The notes: a model not told the origin generated them from the letters alone. Numbered from the stretch's first letter, positions 16,441-25,564 are shown. The stretch: DNA of 64,000 nt from an uncultured Cohaesibacter sp. (GCF_963677725.1 NZ_OY782507.1:868001-932000); one strand, 5' to 3'. Program-made: numbers and translations.

Positions 16441-17676
16441 ATGACGGCGCATCGCAAAAATAAAGTGGCCATCATCGGGGCAGGCACGGCTGGCCTGATG
16501 GCGGCAGACAGGCTGTCGCTTGCGCGGCCAGATCTTGCCATCACCCTTTATGACGCAATGCCCAGTCCGGCGCGTAAAATCCTGATGGCGGGCAAGAGCG
16601 GACTGAATATTTCTCATCAGGAAGGGATTGATGCGCCGGAGCGCTTCCTTGCCCGTTATGGCGAGGCTGCCGCCTTCATGGCGCCGCTTCTGGCCCATTT
16701 TGGCCCAACTCAATTGGTCGATTGGATGAAGGGGCTGGAGCAAGACCTGTTTGTTGGCTCATCTGGACGGCTCTTTCCCACTTGTATGAAAGCCTCCCCC
16801 TTGCTGCGGGCGCTTCTGGGACGCCTTGACGGGCGCGGTGTGACGCTTCAATCACGGCATCGCTGGCTGGGTTGGGATGAGGAGAGCGCCCTCCTGTTTT
16901 CAACGCCGGAAGGTTCACACAGCGTCCATGCAGATGCCGTGTTGCTGTCACTGGGAGGGCCAAGCTGGCCCCGGCTCGGGACAGATGGGAGCTTTGTTGA
17001 AGCCCTCAGGGCGCGCGGCCTTGCGATCCGTCCTTACCGTCCGGCCAATTGTGGCTTTGATGTTGAATGGCCGGAGGCTTTTTCTGCCCAATGGGCGGGC
17101 CAGCCAGTCAAATCCGTGCGGCTTTCCTTTGGCGATCAGAATGTTGCGGGTGACTTCATTATTACGCGCCATGGCATTGAAGGCGGACCGGTCTATGGCC
17201 TTAGTGCTCCCTTGCGCAATGCAATCGAACGGGACGGTCAGGCACTCCTGTCCATTGATCTGCGTCCCCAGCTAAGTGTGGACCAGCTTGCTGCCAAATT
17301 GTCCCGACCAAGGGGCAAGCAGTCGCTGTCGAACCATTTGCGCAAAACAATCCGTTTGCAAGGCTTGCAGGCATCTCTGGTCAAGCTGTTGACCGACCGC
17401 GAGACGATGCAGCATCCTGAACGGTTGGCCAAGTGCTTGAAGGCACTGCCTCTGTCGCTGGTTCGGCCCCGCCCATTGAGCGAGGCGATCAGTACCGCGG
17501 GGGGCGTTTCACTGGAGGCGCTTGATGAGCACTTGATGGCGCGAGCGCTGCCAGGGCTGTTTCTTGCCGGGGAAATGCTCGACTGGGAAGCGCCTACGGG
17601 TGGTTATTTGTTGACCGCATGTCTTTCGCAGGGGCTATGCGCGGCTGATGGCATCAGTGCCTATCTGTCCAGATAA
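16441..17676 (+). CDS. HI0933-like FAD-dependent flavoprotein (TIGR03862 type)
   Basis: A 411-residue flavoprotein. The dinucleotide-binding motif AIIGAGTAGLMAADRL is at residues 9-24, followed by KILMAGKSGLNISHQE (the family's glycine/asparagine-rich block), LSLGGPSWPRLGTDGSF (about 170-186), and near the C-terminus GLFLAGEMLDWEAPTGGYLLTACLSQG, the signature that closes the FAD site. This is the TIGR03862 branch of the HI0933/YhiN family; the reaction is unknown. The ATG at 16441 has AAAGG upstream; the 16396 start adds 15 unrelated residues. Confidence 0.85.
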   Translation: MTAHRKNKVAIIGAGTAGLMAADRLSLARPDLAITLYDAMPSPARKILMAGKSGLNISHQEGIDAPERFLARYGEAAAFMAPLLAHFGPTQLVDWMKGLEQDLFVGSSGRLFPTCMKASPLLRALLGRLDGRGVTLQSRHRWLGWDEESALLFSTPEGSHSVHADAVLLSLGGPSWPRLGTDGSFVEALRARGLAIRPYRPANCGFDVEWPEAFSAQWAGQPVKSVRLSFGDQNVAGDFIITRHGIEGGPVYGLSAPLRNAIERDGQALLSIDLRPQLSVDQLAAKLSRPRGKQSLSNHLRKTIRLQGLQASLVKLLTDRETMQHPERLAKCLKALPLSLVRPRPLSEAISTAGGVSLEALDEHLMARALPGLFLAGEMLDWEAPTGGYLLTACLSQGLCAADGISAYLSR

Positions 17677-17680
17677 CAAA

Positions 17681-17712
17681 CCCCGCGCCACAGACAAGCG
17701 GGACGGGGTATA
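17681..17712 (-). terminator. Possible terminator between flavoprotein and dat genes
   Basis: On the minus strand ACCCCGTCCCGC pairs imperfectly with GCGCGGGGT and is followed by TTTG. It lies between two convergent stops (17676 and 17742) and may serve both. Confidence 0.4.
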
Positions 17713-17741
17713 TATGAATTGTCTTTTTTGAAAAGTCGCGA

Positions 17742-18596
17742 TCAGCTCAGGCTATCGCGTGCAAAGGCAATGTAAAGCTCACGCAGGCGTTTGCTGACCG
17801 GGCCGGGTTGACCATCACCAACTGGCTTGCCGTCAAACTTGGTCACTGGCATGACGAACATCGAGGCAGAAGTGATGAAAGCCTCAGAGGCTTCACTGAC
17901 TTCCTCAGGCGTAAAGCTGCGCTCTACAACCGTGATGTCGGTTTCCTCAGCCAATGCCAGAACCGCCTTGCGGGTGATGCCATGCAGGATCTTGTTGGAC
18001 AAAGCGCGGGTCACCAACACACCGTCTTTGGTGACGATATGGGCATTGTTTGAGGAACCTTCTGTCACATATCCATCCTCAACCATCCATGCGTCGTCGG
18101 CGCCCGCCTTCAGGGCTGCCATTTTCGCCATGGAAGCGGGCAGCAGGCCAACGGCCTTGATGTCGCGGCGCTGCCAACGGATATCAGGCACTGAGGCGAC
18201 GCTGATGCCGGTCTTGGCGGCGGGATTGTCAATGACGGTGCGGGCTTGCGTGAACATGACCAAAGACGGTTTGGCCTCTTTGGGGAAGGCAAAGTCGCGA
18301 TCGGCGGCACCACGGGTAACCTGCAGATAAAGTCCGCCTTCCTTCACATCGTTGCGGCGCAGCATTTCGTGCTGGGCGGCTTCCAGCTCTTCCATCGAGC
18401 AAGGAGCAGCCATCTCCAGCTCTTTGAGCGACCGCTCAAGACGCGCAAGATGGGCGCCATTATCCACCAGTTTGCCGTCAATGATCGTCGAGACTTCATA
18501 CACGCCATCTGCAAACAGGAAGCCGCGATCAAAGACCGAAATCTTGGCGTCTTCTTCTGGCAGATATTCACCATTCACATAAACAATCCGGGACAT
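17742..18596 (-). CDS. dat: D-amino-acid aminotransferase
   Basis: A 284-residue class IV (branched-chain type) PLP aminotransferase. The N-terminus MSRIVYVNGEYLPEEDAKISVFDRGFLFADGVYEV is typical of D-alanine transaminases. The catalytic Lys is in QRRDIKAVGLLPASM, and VEDGYVTEGSSNNAHIV and LHGITRKAVL complete the cofactor site. It would interconvert D-alanine and D-glutamate with their keto acids, feeding peptidoglycan or degrading D-amino acids. A GAAAGG precedes the ATG. The frame is open for another 252 codons upstream, but that part is antisense to the CDF gene and is not protein-like. Confidence 0.88.
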   Translation of the reverse strand: MSRIVYVNGEYLPEEDAKISVFDRGFLFADGVYEVSTIIDGKLVDNGAHLARLERSLKELEMAAPCSMEELEAAQHEMLRRNDVKEGGLYLQVTRGAADRDFAFPKEAKPSLVMFTQARTVIDNPAAKTGISVASVPDIRWQRRDIKAVGLLPASMAKMAALKAGADDAWMVEDGYVTEGSSNNAHIVTKDGVLVTRALSNKILHGITRKAVLALAEETDITVVERSFTPEEVSEASEAFITSASMFVMPVTKFDGKPVGDGQPGPVSKRLRELYIAFARDSLS

Positions 18597-18890
18597 GGAA
18601 AAGCCTTTCTTCGTAATGTTCGGAAAACGCGCCGGGACGTGCCCGCTTCTGAAGCGGAGAATCCGGGCTGCGCAGGAGGCAGGTTGATCTGGTTTGTACA
18701 CAAGACCTGATTTTGCGGGCAGTTTATGTGGTGAGATGCTGCCTGACAATCGCCAGCGCCCGATTGGCGCACGCTTGGTGCACTTATACACGGCTTTGGA
18801 TTGACAAATCTGACGGGGTGGGATTCCTGTCTCTGATATGCAAGAAAAGGCAATCACCCCTTTTGTTTTCCCTGTCATATCTATCAAATC

Positions 18891-19805
18891 ATGCCATTTG
18901 CTCCTTCCAAACTGACCGCGATGCACCTCGCGATTGGCTCCATTTTCATCTCGCTGATTGTTCTGGCAATGAAATATGCGGCCTATCTGCTGACCCATTC
19001 CGTCGGTCTTTATTCCGACGCGCTGGAAACGGTGGTCAATCTCACCGCTGCCATCGGCGTGGTGATCGCAGTTTGGCTCAGTGCCAAACCGGCTGATGAC
19101 AATCATCCGTTTGGTCATCACAAAGCGGAATATCTCTCCGCAGTGGCAGAAGGGGTTTTCATTGTGCTGGCGGCTCTGTCGATCTTTCGTGAGGCCTATG
19201 CAGGCATGATGCATCCCCGACAGCTCGATATTCATTGGCTCGGTCTGTCGCTCAATGCAGGTGCCGGTGTGGTCAATGGCCTCTGGGCGGCGGTGCTCGT
19301 TCGTCAGGGGCGACGCATGCGGTCCCCTGCCCTGATTGCTGATGGCAAGCATCTCTTCACCGACATCATCTCCTCCATTGGCGTGCTGGCTGGCGTTGGC
19401 ATCGCAGCCCTGACGGGCCTTTATTGGCTTGATCCACTGCTTGCCTTTGCGGTTGGTCTCAGCATTCTGTGGGCTGGCTGGGGACTACTCAAGGGCTCGA
19501 TGAGCGGCCTGATGGACGAGGCCATCGATGAAACGGAACAAGAGCAGGTCCGTACCATCATCATGGCCAATGCCGATGGGGCCATCGAAGCGCATGACTT
19601 AAAGACCCGCCATTCCGGGCAGGTCATTTTTGTCGAGTTCCATCTGGTCGTACCCGGTGCCATGTCGGTCGATGCCGCCCATGATATTTGCGACCGGATC
19701 GAGCAAGGCCTGATGGACAGTATGCCGCACGCCGATGTGATCATTCACATCGAGCCGGAAAACAAGGCGCATGCCCCCCATTCCGAAGGCAGCATGGTCT
19801 TCTGA
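18891..19805 (+). CDS. Cation diffusion facilitator (CDF) metal exporter
   Basis: A 304-residue CDF protein with six membrane helices (about residues 10-200) and a cytoplasmic domain of about 95 residues. The transport-site acidic/histidine residues appear in SVGLYSDALETVVNL (helix 2) and DGKHLFTDIISSIGVL (helix 5); DNHPFGHHKAEYLSAVAEG is the usual loop motif between helices 2 and 3. It exports zinc, iron or manganese in exchange for protons; the metal is not assignable. The ribosome site is weak. The divergent neighbour is dat. Confidence 0.87.
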   Translation: MPFAPSKLTAMHLAIGSIFISLIVLAMKYAAYLLTHSVGLYSDALETVVNLTAAIGVVIAVWLSAKPADDNHPFGHHKAEYLSAVAEGVFIVLAALSIFREAYAGMMHPRQLDIHWLGLSLNAGAGVVNGLWAAVLVRQGRRMRSPALIADGKHLFTDIISSIGVLAGVGIAALTGLYWLDPLLAFAVGLSILWAGWGLLKGSMSGLMDEAIDETEQEQVRTIIMANADGAIEAHDLKTRHSGQVIFVEFHLVVPGAMSVDAAHDICDRIEQGLMDSMPHADVIIHIEPENKAHAPHSEGSMVF

Positions 19806-19942
19806 GGAGCCCCCTGCCTGACTAGCGCCTGCCGCATGGTTAGGTGGACAAAGGGCGTGCTCCCTTCGAAGTGATTTACAGCGGCGACGATCTTCGCTAA
19901 CCTCACCTTAACGTAACATGCAAAGTAATTAGGGGAATACGC

Positions 19943-20908
19943 ATGAGCTTGCCAGCTCTTTTTGACACACTCACCCTGCCCGCTGTGGCGTCGCCGATGT
20001 TTATCATTTCCAATCCGGAGATGGTGATAGCCCAATGCAAGGCCGGGATTGTGGGGTCTTTTCCGGCGCTTAATGCCCGACCACAGGAAGCGCTGGGCCA
20101 GTGGCTGACGCAGATCGAGGAAGAGCTTGACCGCCATAATCAGGACAATCCGGACCATCCTGCTGCCCCCTATGCTGTCAATCAGATCGTCCATCGGTCC
20201 AATGATCGGCTGATGATGGATATGGAAACCTGTGTCAAACACAAGGTGCCGATTGTCATCACCTCGCTCGGCGCGGTGGAAGAGGTCAATCAGGCGGTCC
20301 ATTCCTATGGCGGGTTGACGCTGCATGACATCATCAACAATCGCCACGCCAAGAAGGCCATTGAAAAGGGATCAAACGGCCTGATTGCAGTGGCAGCTGG
20401 TGCGGGTGGCCATGCAGGCACCCTGTCGCCGATGGCATTAATCGGTGAAATCCGTCAGTGGTTCGACGGCCCTCTGCTGTTGTCGGGCTCAATTTCGACC
20501 GGTTCGTCGATTCTGGCCGCCCAAGCAATGGGTGCAGATCTGGCCTATATCGGTTCGGCCTTCATTGCGTCCAGAGAAGCCAATGCAGAAGAGGCTTACA
20601 AAGAGATGATCGTCGAGTGCGGGGCAGATGACATCATCTATACCGACCGCTTCACCGGCGTGCATGGCAACTATCTCAAGCCGTCTCTGGTCGCCTCGGG
20701 CATCGACCCCAAAGAGGTCCTGAAGGAAGAGCGCAACAAAATGGATTTTGCCAAGGCGACAGCTGAAGGACCAAAGGCCTGGAAGTCCATTTGGGGCTCG
20801 GGCCAAGGGATCGGAACGGTCGAACGCGTAGAACCCGTGCAGGCAATTGTTGATCGGTTGAAGGTGGAATATACCGCAGCAAGGCAAAGAATACTGGATC
20901 TGGGTTAG
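19943..20908 (+). CDS. Nitronate monooxygenase-like flavin oxidoreductase
   Basis: A 321-residue NPD/2-nitropropane dioxygenase family protein with a TIM-barrel fold binding FMN. TLPAVASPMFIISNPEMVIAQCKAGIVGSFPALNAR at the N-terminus, AAGAGGHAG (phosphate site and catalytic His region), LLLSGSISTGSSILAAQAMGADLAYIGSAFIAS and the late TGVHGNYLKPSL are family blocks. The AGGGGA site precedes the ATG by about eight bases. The true substrate may be an enoyl or nitronate compound; many such proteins are misnamed. Confidence 0.85.
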   Translation: MSLPALFDTLTLPAVASPMFIISNPEMVIAQCKAGIVGSFPALNARPQEALGQWLTQIEEELDRHNQDNPDHPAAPYAVNQIVHRSNDRLMMDMETCVKHKVPIVITSLGAVEEVNQAVHSYGGLTLHDIINNRHAKKAIEKGSNGLIAVAAGAGGHAGTLSPMALIGEIRQWFDGPLLLSGSISTGSSILAAQAMGADLAYIGSAFIASREANAEEAYKEMIVECGADDIIYTDRFTGVHGNYLKPSLVASGIDPKEVLKEERNKMDFAKATAEGPKAWKSIWGSGQGIGTVERVEPVQAIVDRLKVEYTAARQRILDLG

Positions 20909-20947
20909 CGCGGATACATAACCAATAGACCGGATGAACCGGTCAAG

Positions 20948-20974
20948 GGGAAGTATCTTTCATGCTTCCCTTTT
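20948..20974 (+). terminator. Intrinsic terminator
   Basis: GGGAAGTAT, loop CTTTC, ATGCTTCCC (nine pairs, one wobble) then TTTT. It is 40 bases after the flavoprotein stop. Confidence 0.8.
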
Positions 20975-21068
20975 CACGTTTTTTCAAACGTGCCTTGTTA
21001 GGTGAAACCGTGATCATTAGTCTTGATTTCACTTAACGCGACTCTTCCAATCACGAGGGATCTTTTCC

Positions 21069-21482
21069 ATGACTGTCGCACTTTATGCTTCCCTGCTGGC
21101 CTTTTTGTTTATCGCCTTGTCGTTCAATGTCATTCGCAATCGCCTCAAAATGAAGGTTGCGTTGGGAGATGGAGGCAAGGACGCCATGCAGCAAGCCGTC
21201 AGAGCTCACGGCAATCTGGCGGAGTATGCGCCGTTGTTTCTTTTGCTGCTGGGATTGGCGGAATATCAGGGACTGCCAGCATGGGCCATTCATGTGCTAG
21301 GCACGGTATTTTTGCTTGGCCGTCTTTCCCATGCTTACGGCGTTGCCTTCCGCGAGCGCTACACCTTGACCAGTGTCGAAAATCTCGCTTTTCGGTCAAG
21401 AGGCATGATCCTGACCTTTGCCTGCATTTTCAGCTGCGCGGTTATCACACTGGTACAGTATATCCTTGCAACGCTCGGTTAA
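21069..21482 (+). CDS. MAPEG-family membrane protein
   Basis: A 137-residue four-helix membrane protein. RAHGNLAEYAPLFLLLLGLAE (about 39-60) and the LGRLSHAYG segment (about 80) match the MAPEG superfamily (microsomal glutathione S-transferase-like). These trimeric proteins may conjugate glutathione to lipophilic compounds, though most bacterial ones are untested. GAGGGA lies upstream of the ATG. It is a single gene followed by a tRNA on the other strand. Confidence 0.85.
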   Translation: MTVALYASLLAFLFIALSFNVIRNRLKMKVALGDGGKDAMQQAVRAHGNLAEYAPLFLLLLGLAEYQGLPAWAIHVLGTVFLLGRLSHAYGVAFRERYTLTSVENLAFRSRGMILTFACIFSCAVITLVQYILATLG

Positions 21483-21538
21483 GCGTTGAAAAGACTTATC
21501 TTTTCAAAAGCAACTGATCAATTTTTTGGGAAGTACCA

Positions 21539-21615
21539 TGGTCGGAGCGAGAGGATTCGAACCTCCGACCCCCTGATCCCAAATCAGGTGCGCTACCAGG
21601 CTGCGCTACGCTCCG
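21539..21615 (-). tRNA. tRNA-Pro (anticodon TGG)
   Basis: On the minus strand the acceptor CGGAGCG pairs with CGCTCCG; the anticodon arm is CCTGA-TTTGGGA-TCAGG, giving TGG. The T arm GGAGG-TTCGAAT-CCTC is intact, and discriminator A plus CCA is encoded. Length is 77 with CCA. Confidence 0.97.
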
Positions 21616-21898
21616 TACCGTTGGTGGGCGGCTTATAGCCTTCCTATTCGACTATGGCAAGGGCCGCGAAGGCAATTGTGCGAAACTTTCCTAGATTTCC
21701 ACGTCCATCGTTCCACAGGTCTCAAAACCTACTCAAAAGACCAGCATAAGAGCCGGATAGACAGCCTGAAGCGGCGGGAGGGAAAGCAACTTTTTCTGGC
21801 GCTTTCTTTGTGAAAAAGACAGGAAGGGCATTGCACCGCTGATATCGCTTCTGTATAGAAAGCCTACTTCGCGTCGAAGCCAAGCGCTTCGACCTTGC

Positions 21899-21973
21899 TG
21901 GGGTGTGGCCAAGTGGTAAGGCATCGGTTTTTGGTATCGTGTATCGTAGGTTCGAATCCTACCACCCCAGCCA
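21899..21973 (+). tRNA. tRNA-Gln (anticodon TTG)
   Basis: Acceptor TGGGGTG/CACCCCA, D arm GCC/GGC, anticodon loop TTTTGGT giving TTG, T arm GTAGG-TTCGAAT-CCTAC, discriminator G and encoded CCA. The anticodon stem is weak: TCGGT against ATCGT leaves a T-T mismatch at the top and one G-U pair. Confidence 0.96.
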
Positions 21974-22254
21974 ATTCTTCTCTTCAATAGAATCCCTGAA
22001 CTGTTCTTTGCTGGCCCATGCAAAGTGGTAGCGTCTGTTTGCGCGCGCTGAAGAGCAGCACCTAGCCTAGGACAGCATGGCGTTCATTTGAGCGTTGATC
22101 AAAGGTTTGTTGAGATGAAACTGTGCCCTTCCGGGTAGTCACTGTCAGCGCAAAGATCCATACTGACGAACATCATCAGCCGGGTCTTTGCACCAACAAC
22201 GAGCGGAATGGCTTTGCCAACGACCACATTAGCCAATCCAGTCGCACTTAGAGA

Positions 22255-23454
22255 CTAGGCATGCTCAAGCGCGACCATGATACCGCGTAGTTCAGCGAGG
22301 CCTTTCAGGCGACCAATGGCGGGATAACCCGGCTGAGCCTTGCGTTTGAGATCATCAAGGATATCGAGTCCATGGTCAGGGCGAAGCGGAATGGACCAGT
22401 CTTTTCGTCCTGCTTCACGCCGCCTTGCTTCCTCTGCCAGAGCCGCCTTCATCAAGGCCACCATATCCACATGGCCTCCAAGATGCTCGGCTTCGTAGAA
22501 GGATCCTTTGATGTCTTTGCTCTCCAGCACCACATTGCGCAGATGCAGGAAATGGACCCGATCCCCAAGTCGCTCCATCATGCCCGGCAGATCATTGTCC
22601 GGTCGTGCGCCCAGAGAGCCGGAACACAGAGTGATTCCGTTCGCAGGAATGTCCACCGCATCCATCAGATACTTGTAATCGGCCTCTCTTGACATGACCC
22701 GTGGCAAACCCAACAAGTTGAATGGCGGGTCATCGGGGTGACACCCAAGTCGCATGCCAAGGCTCTGGGCAACGGGTGCGATTTCCGCAAGAAAGTCGAC
22801 AAAGTTGGAGCGGAGCTGGTTTTCCGAAATCCTGTCATATTCAGCCAGATTGGCCCTGACCTTTTCCATCGACGGAGCTTCTGCATCGCCGGGCAAGCCA
22901 AAGATAATGGATTCTGCCAGTTCGGCCTTTGCCGCATCATCCAGTTTGGCAAACCGCTCTTTCGCTGCCTCAATCACCTCGTCTGGAAAGTCTTCCTTAG
23001 CGCCCTTGCGTTCAAGAATGAACAGATCAAACACCGCGAAGTCGATAAAGTCGAACCGCATGCAGGTCGCGCCGGTCGGTAAGCGATAGGCCAGATTTGT
23101 GCGCGTCCAATCGAGCACAGGCATGAAATTGTAGCAGATGATCTCGATGCCGGCATCGGCCAGATGCTTCATGCTCTGCTTGTAATTGGCGATATGGGTG
23201 CGCCAGTCGCCTTTCTGCTTCTTGATATCCTCGGAAACAGGCAGACTCTCTACCACTTCCCAGGCAAGACCGGAGGCCGAACCATCCGAGCAGCGGGCGA
23301 TCAATTGCTGGCGCTTGGTGATTTCCTCGGGTGTCCAGACATCACCGGTCGGGACATGGTGTAGCGCACTGACAACGCCTTCTACGCCGGCCTGCAGCAT
23401 ATCATCGATCATTACTCGGTCCTGTGGACCAAACCAACGCCACGTCTGACGCAT
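22255..23454 (-). CDS. uxuA: Mannonate dehydratase
   Basis: A 399-residue UxuA, the usual length. It dehydrates D-mannonate to 2-keto-3-deoxygluconate in glucuronate breakdown. The N-terminus MRQTWRWFGPQDRV, then EGVVSALHHVP, AGIEIICYNFMPVLDWTRTNL, LGCHPDDPP, ITLCSGSLGARPDNDL, VHFLHLRNV and SIPLRPDHGLDILDD are canonical; the metal-binding Cys and His residues lie in the last blocks. AGGAGG precedes ATG 23454. It is divergent from a GntR regulator and near uxuB and a TRAP transporter. Confidence 0.96.
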   Translation of the reverse strand: MRQTWRWFGPQDRVMIDDMLQAGVEGVVSALHHVPTGDVWTPEEITKRQQLIARCSDGSASGLAWEVVESLPVSEDIKKQKGDWRTHIANYKQSMKHLADAGIEIICYNFMPVLDWTRTNLAYRLPTGATCMRFDFIDFAVFDLFILERKGAKEDFPDEVIEAAKERFAKLDDAAKAELAESIIFGLPGDAEAPSMEKVRANLAEYDRISENQLRSNFVDFLAEIAPVAQSLGMRLGCHPDDPPFNLLGLPRVMSREADYKYLMDAVDIPANGITLCSGSLGARPDNDLPGMMERLGDRVHFLHLRNVVLESKDIKGSFYEAEHLGGHVDMVALMKAALAEEARRREAGRKDWSIPLRPDHGLDILDDLKRKAQPGYPAIGRLKGLAELRGIMVALEHA

Positions 23455-23618
23455 GTGTGCCTCCTGCTCATTCTTGTTGGCACCCACAAAAACCCAAAAA
23501 CTTTTCAAGCATTTTGAGGGGGCAAGTGCATTCGAAACGGGCTAGAAAGGCAGAAATGCAAGAAGAAGCCAAGCCGGGCTTCGAATGAATGCAAGATTCG
23601 TAACACAGCCAATGCCGG

Positions 23619-23648
23619 TTGACAAGTATGGTGGCATACCGGTATGGT
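23619..23648 (+). promoter_or_regulatory. Promoter of the GntR gene overlapped by a palindromic operator
   Basis: TTGACA at 23619-23624 and TATGGT at 23643-23648 are spaced 18 bases. The perfect 12-base palindrome CATACCGGTATG (23635-23646) covers the -10 region, and TATGGTGG occurs twice (23627 and 23643), 16 bases apart. It is a likely autoregulatory operator facing uxuA. Confidence 0.6.
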
Positions 23649-23669
23649 GGTTTGCAATTGGAGGACCTA

Positions 23670-24374
23670 ATGGTATCGATGGATGTGCTCGAACAGACGA
23701 AGATTGATCTGCGCTTGCCGGTGGCACCGCAGATTCATCAAATTCTGCGACAGCAAATAATTTGCAATCAATTGTCTCCGGGGAGCCGCATGTCGGAAGC
23801 CGAACTGGCCACCGGATTTGCCGTTTCCAGACAACCGGTTCGCGAAGCCTTCATCAAGCTTGCCAATGACGGCCTGCTCGACGTGCTGCCAAACCGCGGG
23901 TCCTTCGTACGCAAAATTTCCATCAATGCTGTCATGGACGCCCGCTTCGTGCGCGAGGCGATTGAAGCGGACATCGTCAAGCTTGTTGCTCAAGAGCATG
24001 AAGCCAACCTTGATCGTGTGCTCGGCCAGCAAATTGACCAGCAACAAAAGGCAGTTGAACAGGGTGACCCTGACGCCTTCATTGAGCTGGATGAACTGTT
24101 CCATCAGACCCTTGCCGAAGCTGCCAAAAAGGCGGGTGCCTGGGCCGTTATTCAAAGCCAGAAGGCGCAGATGGATCGCGTTCGATATCTCAGCCTTGGC
24201 CAGCAAAATATCGCAAAGCTGGTCGAGCAACATCGTGCAATCACGGTCGCTATTGCCGATCGCGATGGCGCAACAGCGGAACAGGCGATGCGCACTCATT
24301 TGCGGCGGATCATCAATGATCTTCCAACCATTGCGCAGCAAAAGCCTGAATTATTCGAGCCTGGGGGCAATTGA
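23670..24374 (+). CDS. GntR/FadR-type regulator of uronate genes
   Basis: A 234-residue GntR protein of the FCD (FadR C-terminal) class. The winged helix runs through about residues 15-78 (QIHQILRQQIICNQLSPGSRMSEAELATGFAVSRQPVREAFIKLANDGLL), then an all-helical FCD domain with Asp/His metal or effector ligands (ELDELFHQTL, EQHRAITVAI). GGAGG precedes ATG 23670; the ATG or TTG further upstream lies in the operator. Position between uxuA and the TRAP-uxuB genes suggests that it senses a uronate or its keto derivative. Confidence 0.88.
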   Translation: MVSMDVLEQTKIDLRLPVAPQIHQILRQQIICNQLSPGSRMSEAELATGFAVSRQPVREAFIKLANDGLLDVLPNRGSFVRKISINAVMDARFVREAIEADIVKLVAQEHEANLDRVLGQQIDQQQKAVEQGDPDAFIELDELFHQTLAEAAKKAGAWAVIQSQKAQMDRVRYLSLGQQNIAKLVEQHRAITVAIADRDGATAEQAMRTHLRRIINDLPTIAQQKPELFEPGGN

Positions 24375-24408
24375 CCCCCAATTACCAATCAACAGGGAGG
24401 GAAACCTG

Positions 24409-25389
24409 ATGAAACAGAAGACACTCGGTACACTCATTCTCGCAGGTGCAATGGCCAGCTTGCTTGGCTCAACAGCCATGGCGGCAGACTATACTCTGAG
24501 CATCAACACAGCGCTTGCCACCTCGGATCCACTTTATAAAGGTCTGGAAGCCTTCCAGAGCAACATGAAGGAAGCGTCTGAGGGTCGTCTGGAAGTCAAA
24601 CTCTTCCCGAACTCCCAGCTGGGTCCTGATGAAGACGTGCTTGAACAAGCCCGTGCTGGCGCTCCTGTTGCCGTGATTGTTGATGGTGGCCGTCTTGCGG
24701 TCTTCCAGAAGGAACTTGGCGTTCTTGGCGCTCCTTTCCTCGCATCCGGTTATGATGGCATCCGCAAGGTCGTCACCTCTGACCTGTTTGAAGAATGGGT
24801 CAAGAAACTGCATGACAATTCCGGTCATCAGATCCTCAGCTTCAACTGGTGGCAGGGCGAACGTCACCTGCTGACCAACAAGGAAATCAATGTCCCTGCG
24901 GACCTCAATGGCATCCGCATGCGGACCCCGGGCGCTCCGGTCTGGACCGGCACGATTGCCGCCATGGGTGCAACGCCGACCCCGATGCCTTGGGGTGAAG
25001 TCTATTCTGCCCTGTCGGCCAATGTGATCGATGGCGCCGAAGCCCAGTTCCCGGCAATCGTTGGGGCCAAGCTTGACGAAGTTATCACGCATGTCACCAA
25101 AACCGGCCACATCAATCTGATCACCGGCATGGTCACCTCGGCTTCCTGGTATGACAGCCTGCCTGCAGACCTGCAGAAAATCCTGCGCGACGAAGCCTTG
25201 AAAGCTGGCGACATTGCCTCTTATGGCACTCAGGATGCCCTAGCAGGCATCGAAGAAGATCTCAAAGCCAAGGGCATTTCTGTCCGCGACATCGATGTGA
25301 CCCCATTCAAGGAAGCCACAGCCAAGGTTTATGATGATCTGGGCTATGGCGATCTGCGTGACAAACTTCGCGCTATGGCGGCAAAATAA
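24409..25389 (+). CDS. TRAP transporter substrate-binding protein (DctP family)
   Basis: A 326-residue periplasmic protein with a cleavable signal peptide (residues 1-25, cleavage after STAMA). DctP blocks are visible: EGRLEVKLFPNSQLGPDEDVLEQARAG, the conserved Arg near LNGIRMRTPGAPVW (carboxylate-binding), and PTPMPWGEVYSALSANVIDGAEAQ. It should bind a sugar acid, probably a hexuronate given uxuA/uxuB on either side. GGGAGGG precedes ATG 24409. A stable hairpin follows before dctQ. Confidence 0.92.
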   Translation: MKQKTLGTLILAGAMASLLGSTAMAADYTLSINTALATSDPLYKGLEAFQSNMKEASEGRLEVKLFPNSQLGPDEDVLEQARAGAPVAVIVDGGRLAVFQKELGVLGAPFLASGYDGIRKVVTSDLFEEWVKKLHDNSGHQILSFNWWQGERHLLTNKEINVPADLNGIRMRTPGAPVWTGTIAAMGATPTPMPWGEVYSALSANVIDGAEAQFPAIVGAKLDEVITHVTKTGHINLITGMVTSASWYDSLPADLQKILRDEALKAGDIASYGTQDALAGIEEDLKAKGISVRDIDVTPFKEATAKVYDDLGYGDLRDKLRAMAAK

Positions 25390-25412
25390 CCTCCCATAGA
25401 CCATGAACCAGC

Positions 25413-25443
25413 AACCGCCGCAAAGTGCCTCTTTGCGGCGGTT
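25413..25443 (+). promoter_or_regulatory. Intra-operon hairpin between dctP and dctQ
   Basis: AACCGCCGCAAAG and CTTTGCGGCGGTT form a perfect 13-base stem around TGCCT, 23 bases after the dctP stop. No T-run follows, so it more likely blocks 3' decay of dctP mRNA than stops transcription. Confidence 0.65.
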
Positions 25444-25564
25444 AGACTATCGCTATCCTGTTGAACCTCAAAATGTGGCAACATGGATTGCGGTTAAAAA
25501 ACACCATCCGGGGTTGCTCGCCAAGTCAGCAAGAACGGCAATCCTGTAGAAAGGCGAAGCGGTC

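Noticed and set aside
18597-19352. 252-codon N-terminal extension of the D-amino-acid aminotransferase frame
   Set aside because: The open frame exists only because it is antisense to the CDF gene. The family start is at 18596 with a ribosome site.
21733-22023. 96-codon minus-strand frame reading GGRIRTYDTRYQKPMPYHLATPQ
   Set aside because: It is the antisense of tRNA-Gln, a well-known false protein in databases.
23818-24408. N-terminal extension of the dctP frame
   Set aside because: It overlaps the GntR gene in another frame. The signal peptide and ribosome site place the start at 24409.
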